Below are positions 33,577 to 44,600 of a DNA stretch of 64,000 nucleotides, piece after piece. The stretch spans positions 91,918,255-91,982,254 of the forward strand of contig NC_092346.1 of the NCBI RefSeq assembly GCF_963676685.1, given 5' to 3'. The DNA comes from Mytilus edulis (Eukaryota > Mollusca > Bivalvia > Mytilida > Mytilidae). The translations under genes and the position numbers were made by a program. Under the pieces are notes generated by a model, which made no database searches, had not been told where the DNA came from, and saw only the letters and a list, made by a program, of their open reading frames with translations. Within the stretch, counting starts at the first letter, position 1; each line of letters begins with the position of its first letter.

Positions 33577-33753
33577 TCACTATAAAAACAACAAATGTAA
33601 AGAAGAAGCACAAAAAGGCATACATCAAATTTAACATCCTCATTTTGTTTATATTATACAATTTAATGTATCTGTGTAAATGCACCCATAAAGGATGGAG
33701 GGTTTTAAGTACTGGTGTAAAATTGCGCCTTTGAAATTCGCACAGGTAGACAT

Positions 33754-34213
33754 GAAATAATTTTGTCGTTCAAAGTATGACGGGATGCATAAATATAGTC
33801 ACGTAAAATAGATTTAACAAAAACAGACTTAACAGTAAAAGTAATAATAATAAATAAAATAATAGTGTGGTTCAAAATATGACGAGATACATAAGAACAG
33901 AGTCACGTCAATTATATATCACAAAAACAGACATAACAGTAAAAGTAATACAAATCAATAAAATAATTTTGTCATTCAAAGTATCACCGCGAGTGATATT
34001 ACACCGATTCTAGGATTGGTGGTTCTCCTGACATAGGAGGGAGTTGCAGTACAGGTAAACAGAGGTAAACAGGTATGACAAGATACCTAGGTACAGAGTC
34101 ACATCATAAAATAATTTTGTCGTTAAAAGTATGATGGAATACATAAGCACAGAGTTACGTCAAAAGGATATATAAAAAAACAACCTTAACAGTAAAAGTA
34201 ATATTAATAAAGA
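33754..34213. repeat. Degenerate tandem repeat, unit about 102 bp
   Basis: AAAATAATTTTGTC..TTCAAAGTATGA, then GTCACGT and ACAGTAAAAGTAATA, recur in order from about 33755, 33859, 33960 and 34107. The third unit is interrupted by about 120 bp of unrelated sequence. Confidence 0.65.
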
Positions 34214-34314
34214 CAAATAAAAGAATAATATAACACGTTATTAAGATGATAAACAACGTCAGTCATATACAAAACACGCCACCAGAAAGTGAAAGACAAT
34301 ACAAACACACTGAC

Positions 34315-34640
34315 ATATTGACAGCAACCCTCTATCGAGTAAGGCATGATAGAAAATACAAACAAGATAATAACATATCAATTGGCATATTTATACTCCG
34401 TATGCAGGCGCTTTTGGAACGTTGCTTCATAGAAATCGAAAGTTCACAATTGAGAAGCTGAAATCATCCGACCCCCATTGTCAATTTCTAGATGTGAGTC
34501 AAGATATGAGGCAAACTTAACTGTATCTGATAGGACAGATGCGTTCAGCATAGTCATAAAATTTTGAATTATTTAGTGAGAGAACATCATCTTTTTAGCG
34601 GAAACGTAAAGTTAAAGAATATTGCTAATGCTTTTAATGT
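34315..34640 (-). mobile_element. Penelope-like RT C-terminal fragment, decayed
   Basis: The inverse matches the family around TATCCCAATTGATACG, GACAATGAGGGTCGG-like CAATGGGGGTCGG, and CTAGATGTGAGTCAAGATAT seen in the 10500 and 55255 copies. Internal deletions. No tail. Confidence 0.6.
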
Positions 34641-34929
34641 CTAGACACTTATTCCGTTGAATTAGGAATTGTGCAAATGTGATGAGATAATCTCTTCAAA
34701 ATTGACATCTACAGTCTTATAATGAATTGGGATTTGTGCAAATGTAATGAGAAAACCTCTTTCAAATTGAAAGCTACAGTCTTATGTTGAATCTTTAATC
34801 ACCGTCCATGGTAAGCAGATGGTCCATTGCACACGTTTAACCCCGACACATTTTAATGTTAGTAACATTTCTGTATTACACTTTTTTATTTTTCGATGAT
34901 TTGTTAAGCATAAATCTGGTCGTTAGTTT

Positions 34930-35290
34930 TCGGTTGTGTTCGTGTTGCCTCGTATTAAGTGTGCTCTGTTATGTTCTGTGTAAATAAAGGCAAAAGTAGT
35001 ATACCGCTGTTCAAAATTCATAAATCGATTGAAAAAAAACCCAAACAAATCTGGGTTACAAACTAAAACTGAGGGAAACGCATCAAATATAAGAGAACTA
35101 CGACACAAAAGAAACCCAACATTAAAATGTAACACACAAATAAACGAATTATAATATAACAATGGCCATTTGCCTGACCTGATAAGGACATTTTAAGAAA
35201 AACAATGGTGGATTGAACCTAGTTTTGTGGCATGTCAAACCTCCCGCTTTAATGAAAGTGTTAAATATAACATTAGAACTACGACATTAA
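34930..35290 (-). repeat. Dispersed repeat, R4b type
   Basis: AAATAAAGGCAAAAGTAGTA, TAAATCGATTGAAAAAAAAC and ACTGAGGGAAACGCATCAAA are the inverse of the copies at 51595-51865 and 63230-63470. The left end runs into an R4-like AATGGTGGATTGAACCTAGT. Confidence 0.6.
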
Positions 35291-35385
35291 ATAACTACAA
35301 TACAAATAAATGGAAGAAAATATAGGACAGAGAAACACACAAATAATAGCTAACAAAATAACAAAAGGTACAAGGTTTAAACAGG

Positions 35386-35625
35386 TCCACACAAGACTAG
35401 TGACGCTCAGATGAAAAAAAATTGAGAGGAAAAACAAGTACAAAGTTGAAGAGCACTGAGGACCAATAGTTCCAAACAGTTGTGACCAATACGGCCAGGG
35501 TTTTCTGCCTGGGATAAGAACATCCTGATTATTTAGAATAATTCATACTTTTGCAAACATTAAATTTTATAAAATGACTATATAATAAATATACATGATA
35601 AAACTGAAGTCGTGACTAACTACAG
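35386..35625 (-). mobile_element. Retrozyme-type repeat fragment, ribozyme truncated
   Basis: CACAAGACTAGTGACGCTCA keeps only the stem I and part of stem II. Then ACAAGTACAAAGTTGAAGAG, CCTGGGATAAGAACATCCTG and ATGATAAAACTGAAGTCGTG follow the unit order with decay. The hairpin has lost pairing. Confidence 0.6.
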
Positions 35626-35639
35626 AATAAAAACGGATA

Positions 35640-36845
35640 ATTACATGAAACAACCTAAACACTAGCACATAAAAATACACATCCAAGTTTATACTATTGT
35701 TTTCTTTTAATCTCTTTCCGTTTTCTGCATTGGCAGATTGTGCTAAAAATATTTCCGATTTGTTTTCTTTCAGTGATTGCTACGTGTACCAAATGGATTA
35801 AGTCTGCCAATGTTTTTCAACTTAGGGGAAGTAACGAGCCTTATGTTGCCGGCATATGTGTCTTGAGCACTAAATGGTAGGCCTAGTATGTTTGACGATT
35901 TAGTTTCTACCTCTAGATCGATGCTTGTTCAATTTTGTCCCTATAGGTATCATAATCCGATTTATATTTACCATTTATATATTGTAAAATCACTGGAAAA
36001 GTCAGACAACGATAAAGATAGCAGAAATATAGTTAGGAATATATGCTCCTAATCCTTGTATTTGATTTGGCGCTCCAACTGATTTGAATTATATAAAGGC
36101 AACAGTATTTAAACGATGTTTATATCTAGTTTGCGACCAAGAAGACAAATAACGGCTAAAAATGATAACTTGGAAATTGCTTAACATTGCTTAAACCCCA
36201 AGAGTACCAAGACCTGATTTGCGTTAATGGTTAGCGCCTCCGTATATTACCCGCTTATCAAATTCATATTAAGTCTATTTGTAAAAAGTTAAGAATGGAA
36301 ACAATCGATGAAATTACAGATTAGACGTCTATTCTCCTATCAAAACATCTAAGACTGCGTAAACCAAGTCGCTAGTGAGACTAAGACATATGTTATCGGC
36401 CAACCAATTCGTCATACGGAACGTAAACATTGAGAAATATTGATTTCAATAGTTCTACCTGGCATATCTGTTCGAGGATTTTTTATGTAATGATCACATT
36501 CTTGTTTTTGACGTCTTTATAATGTTATCATAGATGAGCTTAACGTATCAATTGAGATATGTAAAGGCCAGATGGTTCATGTATGTCCCTGCTAAGAAAT
36601 GAAAGGTTTATATTTGAGAAATGAAATTATGACGTTTTCCATAAACTATAGCTTTGAAGATTCAATATTAAAGAAAAAATCAATATATGGAGCAGACCTT
36701 CGAAAGTATCTCAAATTGACAGAAATGATTGAGATGCAGAAACGCAAACACATATGGGTTATAAAATGACAAAACGTGATTAAAATATCTGAAAGGGAAG
36801 TTTAAAACCTTTTCTAGAACATTTGTCTTTTTTACGATGAATTTG
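35640..36845. other. Intergenic DNA, nothing recognised
   Basis: Moderately mixed base composition around 35800-36300, but no open frame with splice signals and no family seen elsewhere in the window. Confidence 0.35.
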
Positions 36846-36849
36846 ATTG

Positions 36850-36985
36850 ACGACTGCCTCAATTCGTACTTCATTTGGCCTTTTTAACATTTTTTTATTC
36901 GAGCGTCACTGATGAGTCTTCTGTTGACGAATCGCACATCTAGCGTACATATAAAATTTTAATCCTGATATTTTTTATGAGTTTA
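36850..36985 (+). mobile_element. Solo retrozyme fragment, ribozyme core mutated (subfamily B)
   Basis: GAGCGTCACTGATGAGTCTT at 36901, then CTGTTGACGAATCGCACATC: CUGAUGA and stem II are good, but GAAA is GAAT and stem III no longer pairs. It ends near TTTATGAGTTTATAAAT, the subfamily B 3' end. Confidence 0.65.
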
Positions 36986-37065
36986 TAAATAACAGCCTTA
37001 CAAAAGCTCACATGGACTCCTTATGGTTGTATGGGGTATTTTAACAAACAAAGGGCATGACTTTC

Positions 37066-39720
37066 GAAAAGATGACATCAGTCATCGTTTTTATCGTCGT
37101 CCTCCTCCAATATTGCTTGTTGAGTTAAATAATTTCTACAACCATCAGACCCTTCACATGAACTAATATTGGTAAACGCGGATTTATGTTGGTTGCATAC
37201 ACAGTTGTTATTGCAAGCTGTTTTCCCTTGTCCGTTTACGTACAAACAAGGTCTTGAAGGAAATCTACTGACATAGGTCCCTCAAAGAAAACCGAGAGCA
37301 AACCGTTTTTTCCCAGAGTCTTTAGAAAGTATGATCACGGGTTTAGCAATATGAGAGTTTATCCAAACTTGCGTTTGAAGCATTGCATGTGGGATGTGCT
37401 GTAAAAACGTGTTTTCACATGGGGGAATTTTTTCCAAGACTGGCATCCTTTGTGTCGACAAACTCCACCATTAGCTTGTTTAGATCCTCATGAAGATACC
37501 TGAACTTTCCCTTCGGATCACACAATGAGGCAATAAATGCACTTCCAATGTTAACGGCGATTCCTAATCTCCAGTTTGAAAACTTTTTGAATTTTTGTCC
37601 TCAATGCTCTTCAACTTTATACTTGTTTGGCTTTCTAACTAATTTGATCTGAGCGTCACTTGTGAGTCTTATGTAGACGAAACGTGCGTCTGGCGTATCA
37701 AGTTATAAGCCTGATACCTTTGATAAATATTATCATCACTTGGAAGATTGAAAAAAGAGCAAATTTCCTCTTCAAGGAGATACATTATATCACATTTACA
37801 ACAATTCCACATGGTACCATCGTCATGGAACAAGCTGAAGGTATTGGACCAATAGAATAAGCAATATCCTGACTACAGTCTCATTCTCACGAACATTACC
37901 AAGAACTAGAGCACGACGAACTATTTTTACTGGGTATATGTGCCTTAACACAGTCATCTGATTTACACTTTTGAGGTCTTGATTGTATTAGGAGGAGACC
38001 TCGACATAGGGCTGTAGAAGACATAGGTTTCAGACTTATAAGACTCACAAAAGATTTACCCATCTGGTTGCCACGTTAAAGAGATTTAAGAAAAGAAGAA
38101 TGAACATTTATTGAGGCTTTCATTTCTGTAGAAATACTAGTATTTATCAATGGCTAAGGATGATCGGCAACGTTAAATGGATAGCTCATATTTGATTGCA
38201 TATACCCTAAAAATAGAGAGACAATCTTCTTGTCTAGTGTCATTGCCGTTGGCTTGATTTCTTCGTGTTCCATTTCTGCATCTGTGGCTAATCCTGATAT
38301 TAATCTCATTTCAGAACTAAAATGCGCAAGGATGTGTCTTATAAGCATCCGAAGTACAGCGATTTTTTCCTTGTCAGTCCTATATGATGCCTCTACAACC
38401 TTTAGAATCTTTAATGATAGTTTTCTCTGTAGTCATATCACTCCAGATACTATTTAAGGCTCCATGTTTATGTCTGATTGAAAACACACCTGACAGATTT
38501 TACCGTTTCGGACAGATTCAACATATCTGGTGCCCACCTAGCATAGTTCGTCCGATTGGTAATGAAAAAAGCATCGCAACATTGCAGCTACCATTTATAA
38601 ATGTAAAATCCACTCATTCCGTTCAGCCCTAATTTTCTGTAACAATATCTCAACTGCACGAAGAAACATACCCAAAAATGCAAAGGTTGGTGATAGTTTA
38701 CAAGAGTGTATTCTGAATTCTTCAAACAATGGCAACAGATGTTCTTCAAAATTACAAAAAAACTGTGCAATACTTTCAGAGCTTTTGGGTGTTTCAGCAA
38801 ATGAACTGTGACATACATTTGGTTCAATATAAATTAACGATTTTCGTCTTCACACCAATTCAAAAATGCTTTTAAATTAAACAAAAGAGCAATGAGAGCT
38901 AGCCTCATATACCAAAGTTCATCCTCGAACACGTCTGGAATAGACCATTTTACATTTGGACAACAGCATACAATTAATTGTCAAATGTTTGTACAGCATA
39001 TTGTTGATCAGCACGTTTTGACATATCTAAACATTGTTTCATAGTTGTAAATATTATTGCCATGTCGAGGCTTAGCATCTATAACCGGAGCATAGGCTAC
39101 AGACGAAATTTCAGAATTAGCCTTTTGTAAGAAACGGTCCAAAATGGAACAATGTTTTCAATGCTTTCTGCAAAAAATGAAATCGAATCTAAGTTTTGTC
39201 TCGGAAAAATTGTCGCAGAAACACCATAGATATATCTCGGTTTTCGATGAAACAAGACACAATCTTACCATAAACATTAAAATAATGAGGAGGTCCATAC
39301 CGTTCTGTTTGCTTGTCGAAAGATAAAAATGTCATAAGATTGGTATTCGAATCATTCAATATCAAAGATCTTTATAGTCCCCTTTAATTTATGGAACTCA
39401 TGTGGGCGTTTGATGATTCGTTTTTATACTGAAATACAACTCTAGCCATGGAGTAAAATGTATTTTTACCATCGATTGTTTCAGCATTTAAGTCAATTGC
39501 AATATTTCTGCTCCCTCCTGTATAATACGACCAACTTTTCTAAATACAACAATACCAATAGGTACATAGAACATGTCTTGGTTTCTGTTTATTTCCAAAT
39601 TTGCTAAACTAGTCCGATATCTACGTACTTCAGAATAGAATCCACAAAAACCATGAGAGTTTGGATTTTCAAAAAAATAGAGCCAAACTCATGGTGTAAT
39701 TGTAATGCCAAAGCAAGATG
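37066..39720 (-). pseudogene. Decayed multi-frame coding remnant of an unnamed repetitive protein family
   Basis: Minus-strand frames, broken by stops and shifts, keep a consistent order. CNFEEHLLPLFEEFRIHS lies near 38740. AHFSSEMRLISGL, then AEMEHEEIKPTAM and YMQSNMSYPFNVADHP, lie at 38154-38348. HDDGTMWNCCKCDIMYLLEE lies near 37800, KGKFRYLHEDLNKLMVEFVD near 37500, and a Cys-rich tail VNGQGKTACNNNCVCNQH near 37220. I associate this combination with large uncharacterised multicopy protein families in aquatic animals, probably mobile-element derived, but I know no formal name. A solo ribozyme element splits it at 37578-37735. Not functional. No homologue search was possible. Confidence 0.55.
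37578..37735 (+). mobile_element. Solo retrozyme fragment inserted in a decayed gene (subfamily A)
   Basis: GTCCTCAATGCTCTTCAACT, the TTGTTTGGCTTTCTAACT segment, the ribozyme region at 37651-37697, then GATACCTTTGATAAATATT. The core reads CTTGTGA instead of CTGATGA, so it is dead, but stem II, GAAA, palindrome ACGTGCGT and UGGCGU remain. It ends at the family 3' end. Confidence 0.72.
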
Positions 39721-39997
39721 AAATGGGGTTAACAGGTTTATGTTGAAAGCAAGTATGCATTCTGTTATTGCCAGGGGTTTTTGTCGACAGGAAGTTTAGA
39801 AACATTACTACAATATTTCAATCAGCATCAGAATAACGAGGAAGTCCATATCATATTCATTGAACTATAAAGCAAAGTTTAAAATTTCATTAAAGTTAAT
39901 TTATAAGAAATATTGACTTGTAATGACTTCGAAACTTTACAATAGGAAGTTTTAAAACATTTTAATTCGGAAAATCATGAAGTTATCAATGTAATTT

Positions 39998-40580
39998 AAA
40001 GAGTATGTCCGGTAAGGGCCGATTTTGGCCTCAATTTTCAAGTTCATTTAACAAAAGATTTTAGACACTTTATAAACACTCAAGTGTCTATTTCAATTGA
40101 TTCGGTTAGTTTATGTGAAAGATTTTAACTGATTTAGTCATTAAAATGCTCGGATTCAAGCTTAAATATGAAAAATCTAACAAATATGCCAAAAAAACGT
40201 CACTTTTCAAATGGTTTTTGTAGGAAATGAAATTGGTTGCATCCGTGTTCATCCTCAACCTTTATATATATTATGTATTATCATCAAATACAACTTGCAT
40301 TTCAATATTATGAATGCACACGAATGCGGCCACTTTCATTTCAGACGGAAACCGTCTAAAATTTAACTAAAATGCTAAAATTGTGAAGATTTCAGTAATT
40401 AAGCATGACTTATTGATGCTACTACCCGATATATGTGCATTATATTGTCAAAAACAGTCCATATTTATGTAGCAGAAGCATTCTTCTTTCCATTAAATAG
40501 CTTAAAGATTACATTTTCACAATTTTGTAAAACTGCTATATTTTGGGGCCAATAAGGGGTCTTACTAAACCTACTCCTTT
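39998..40580. mobile_element. 583-bp inverted-repeat element, copy 2
   Basis: Same ends and interior as 6308-6891, including the central stem (GGTTGCATCCGTGTTCATCC and its inverted GAATGCACACGAATGCGGCC), which here is less perfect. Confirms the element length. Confidence 0.8.
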
Positions 40581-40599
40581 ACAAATGTTTTAACCACTT

Positions 40600-41084
40600 C
40601 TTTAAAATAATACAGAGTGAAAATGGACAAAATTTAGAAAACAATAAGGAATTCTAGTTTTACATTACGAATAAACAATCAAACTCTGTATAAAATGCAA
40701 AATCATACATGTATGTCAAAAGAAAAAAAAATGTAACAAATTTTTTTTTCCCATCTTGAAATTTGAAAAAAAAAAATCCAAATATCTTTTTCTTTCCATT
40801 TTATAAAAAAACTGCACCGCATGAAATGTCTACGACCGGGCAAAAAAGTTAGCTTAAGATATTGGCTTTGCAAAAAAATCATTATTAGCCTGCAGGTATC
40901 CCGTCCATTAAAGTCGTATAATAAGCACCTTTTTCTTGATCTGTCACTCCACTAGTACCTTTGATAACTATTCAAGTTTTTTTTATCATTTAAAACATAA
41001 AAATATGCGTCTATGTTTTCGATTTTTATAGAAAATGATATGTTTAAAAAATCGATTTATTCGACTTTTTAATTGAGTATAGAG
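40600..41084. other. AT-rich DNA with one ribozyme-repeat scrap
   Basis: At 40938-40974, TTGATCTGTCACTCCACTAG followed by TACCTTTGATAACTATTC has the start and 3' end of the ribozyme repeat with the hammerhead deleted. Otherwise homopolymer-rich and unrecognised. Confidence 0.4.
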
Positions 41085-41285
41085 AAAAGTTGTGTAAATA
41101 GATATGATTAGAAATGATACAACTCTCCATCAATGATACGATTGTAAAAAACCCTTTATTAGTCAAAATGCGGTCATTAACACGGGGTCTTGGTTCACAC
41201 CGAACAGCAAGCTATAAAGGGACCCGAAAATCACGAGTTTAAAACAATTAATTCAAACTTGAAAACCAACGGTCTAGTCTATATA
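41085..41285 (-). repeat. Dispersed short repeat, R3 type
   Basis: GATACAACTCTCCATC, CGGGGTCTTGGTTCACACCG and AAAACCAACGGTCTAGTCTA match 25178-25380. Confidence 0.65.
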
Positions 41286-41630
41286 ACACTTTTATTATGA
41301 ACCATCTCAACTAAAGCATAAAGATATTTTCATATTAACACAAAAATATAAAGATTGCAATTTAAGATATTTTAATTGATTTATACTATCAAAAAATCCA
41401 TATCTCATCACAATTTTTCTGAAAGCCATCATTAAAATTAATGTTCAAAGACTGATGGCAAGAACTTCCGAAAGTTTTAACGTCTTACAACTTGAAGACA
41501 CGGCTTTATATCGTTTTTGATACATATTTTGTTAAGGTTGATGTATCCAGTGTCAGTATTTGTTTTTTTTATCATCCTGTTTAATACTAAAGAAGAAAAG
41601 AACAGACTTCTATGTGGACATTTATTCCTT

Positions 41631-41636
41631 GGATAC
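41631..41636 (-). promoter_or_regulatory. Poly(A) signal of gene C
   Basis: Minus-strand AATAAA 60 nt downstream of the gene C stop codon. Confidence 0.55.
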
Positions 41637-41695
41637 AAATGAAACGTTATTGTTTTGTTTGTTTTGTTAAAACACGAAGTTTGACGATTTTGAGA

Positions 41696-44600
41696 TTAGT
41701 TGTCCGACATGTTCTTCACTGAAGCAAAAATTTTACATCCATATTTAATGCAAACAACCCGTTTTGATATCATTTTGTAGTCTTCAATCTGCAATTAAAA
41801 AAGAAAAAACCATTTAAAAAATCATTGTCATAACAAGTAATTATATGAAGTTTTTTTTATTTAACAAACGTACAAAATTTATACTGAACTTGAAATCAAA
41901 GTGTAACACCGTTAATTGAAAGTAGAAAAATTACTATTCATCCACCCCAAGTGGGATTTGTTTCTATAAGGCCACACCAATTTAATTCCTAGTTCGACGG
42001 ACCCGCCCGCACCTATTATTTTCAAAACATAATTTTTTTTATTTTTTTTATATTCCCACTTCCCGCATCCGGAAATGTTATCATGTCTATTTCCCGCACC
42101 GTTTTTTTGTAAATATTATAAAAAGATATCAACATTTGTTTTTTAAAATCACAGTCTAAAAGAGGGACGAAAGATACCAAAGGGACAGTCAAACTCATAA
42201 ATCTAAAACAAACTGACAACGCCATGGCTAAAAATAGAAAAGACAAACAGAAAAACAATAGTACACACGACACAACATAGAAAACTAAAGAATAAACAAC
42301 ACGAACCCCACCAAAAACTAGGGGTGATCTCAGGTGCTCCGGAAGGGTAAGCAGACCTGTATATAACGATTTTGAACCTATAAGGACCACATCACACTGT
42401 GTAAATATCTGTGAGAATATTTGTTTCAGCATAAAAGCAATTTATCCCACGTGGGAGTGCTCTGATAAAATATATGATCATATATAACAGCGGAAATACC
42501 TGTACAGAACAAAACATTGGTTACTTTCCCTCTTACTTATATTCCCTATCAAAAAATGTTCGTTGTTAGAATAAAGTACAAAGAACTTCTGAAGGAGTTG
42601 CCTTCAACTGCAATTATATTGTATGCTGGCGAAACAAAACTATCCATAGCCGCTGCATGTTTATGCACCTGTCCTGATTGATTCAGGGGCCTGTCGTTCA
42701 GCAGTTATCGTTTGTTGATGTGGGCCATTGGTATTTTCCCGTTTGGATATATAAATTAGATAGTTGGATTTCCTGCTCGAATTGTGTACACTAATAATTT
42801 TGGGGTCCCTTATAGTTTGCTGTTTGGTGTGGATCAAAACCCTGTGTAAAAGGCCGTAATTTGACCAGTGTTTGTTATTATCAGGTTGGGAACAACCCTC
42901 CCTCAGACAAGGGGTCATTTTACTGTTGTAGAAAAGGTAATAGAAATACCAAGGATTTGTATAGTGCAAAATATAAAAATAGTATATATTTGTATACAAA
43001 AGCTTTGAAAACTTAGAAATTTTTACTCAAAAAGAGGAGAAATACATCATATTTTAAACAACTTTTCTAAACATTTTGCTACAAGAGGGGTCCACTTATT
43101 TTGAATAATATTAAACTGTTAAAGTAAATGTGTTATATTAACATGGTTTAAGTGCAGGAATATTGGAAAATTCTTGGACATGTTTAAACCATTTAATACA
43201 AGATAGATATATAGTTATTTGGGAATATATGAACCCTTTTGTACTAACAAGTGTTTTTACAAAGAAATAAAAATGTTCTAAACCTGATTATCATGATTAT
43301 GACTTAGATGGAGAATTGTCTCATTGTCAGTCACACATACATAGACCAGATTTAATTATACAATTATTTCTTGGTGAACAGGGAAAAAATACTTCATAAA
43401 TCAAAGAATTGTCAAAGTACAAGTGATAAATCAAGTTTTAATATTGTTAAAACCTACTATTTTATATTTACAAAAAAAATTATAATCGCTCGCCTTCACT
43501 TTTCAAGCTTCGCCTCAAAAATTTGCAAATTGAAATTTTTTAATTAAAATTTTCAAATCGCTCGCTCGCCCCAATTTTTGAAGTCCAAAAATCCGTAGAA
43601 CAAGAAATTAAATTGGTGTGGCCTAATGCTCTTTATATACTCGTAGAAGTTTCAATTTGTGACAAATGTATTTTGAAGACAGCTTAATTTATCTTCGAAG
43701 AAAAAAAAACCCACCAGATTCCGATGTTACATGTGTGTATAATGGATTTTCCAATTGAAAAATATAATGTTTACCATTTGCCGTTCTTCATTCACAATAC
43801 TGTTTTCAGCCTGGTCATATTCATGATTTGAATTTGTGCGCATAAAATATTTGAGTTTGAAGGGAGGTAATTCATCAAACGTTGAAAAATCACTACGTCT
43901 TTCGTTATCAATCATGCTCTGCAAGTTCTCTAAAAACTGAAATGAAAAAATTAACGTAAGATTTACACTATATCTGTGAACAGTATAGTAAAAGTGTACA
44001 AACTATATCAATGACCGATTACTTGTTATAGAATAAAACAGAATAGAATATATTTTAATTCCAAAGGACTTACCATCAAGGGGCAAAGTGCATATACATA
44101 TTTTATAATATAAAGTTACAATTACAAATACAATTAAGGATTTCAGCAAAACAGATACATGTATTAATCATTACCATATCTAAGGAGTGATTTGATTACA
44201 TACTTTAATTATCAGGTCAAATAACAAATCTCTATCTGAGAGAATGATGGACCTTCTATAAGAAAATGAAGTTTATCTCCCACTTTGTGTAAAATCTTTA
44301 TACATTAATGTTTTAAACTGACAAAATGTTCCTAATTGTCCTTGGCTATCAAGGTATAAGCATTCTCCCAAGATTTAACAACTATACGTTTAACAACTAA
44401 GTAAACATTTTCTGAATTTATATTTAATAAAATTAACATAGTTACGAGGCAGATAAAAAATGATGTGAATTTGGTGTCTATACCATAAAATATGACTATC
44501 ATTATCTTAATCTTTTGAGGTCTGTAACATTTTCATACAATAAAGAGTCCTCTAAAATGATAATAAGGAACTTTCTCTTAAGAGTTTTCCTCGGAGTTCA

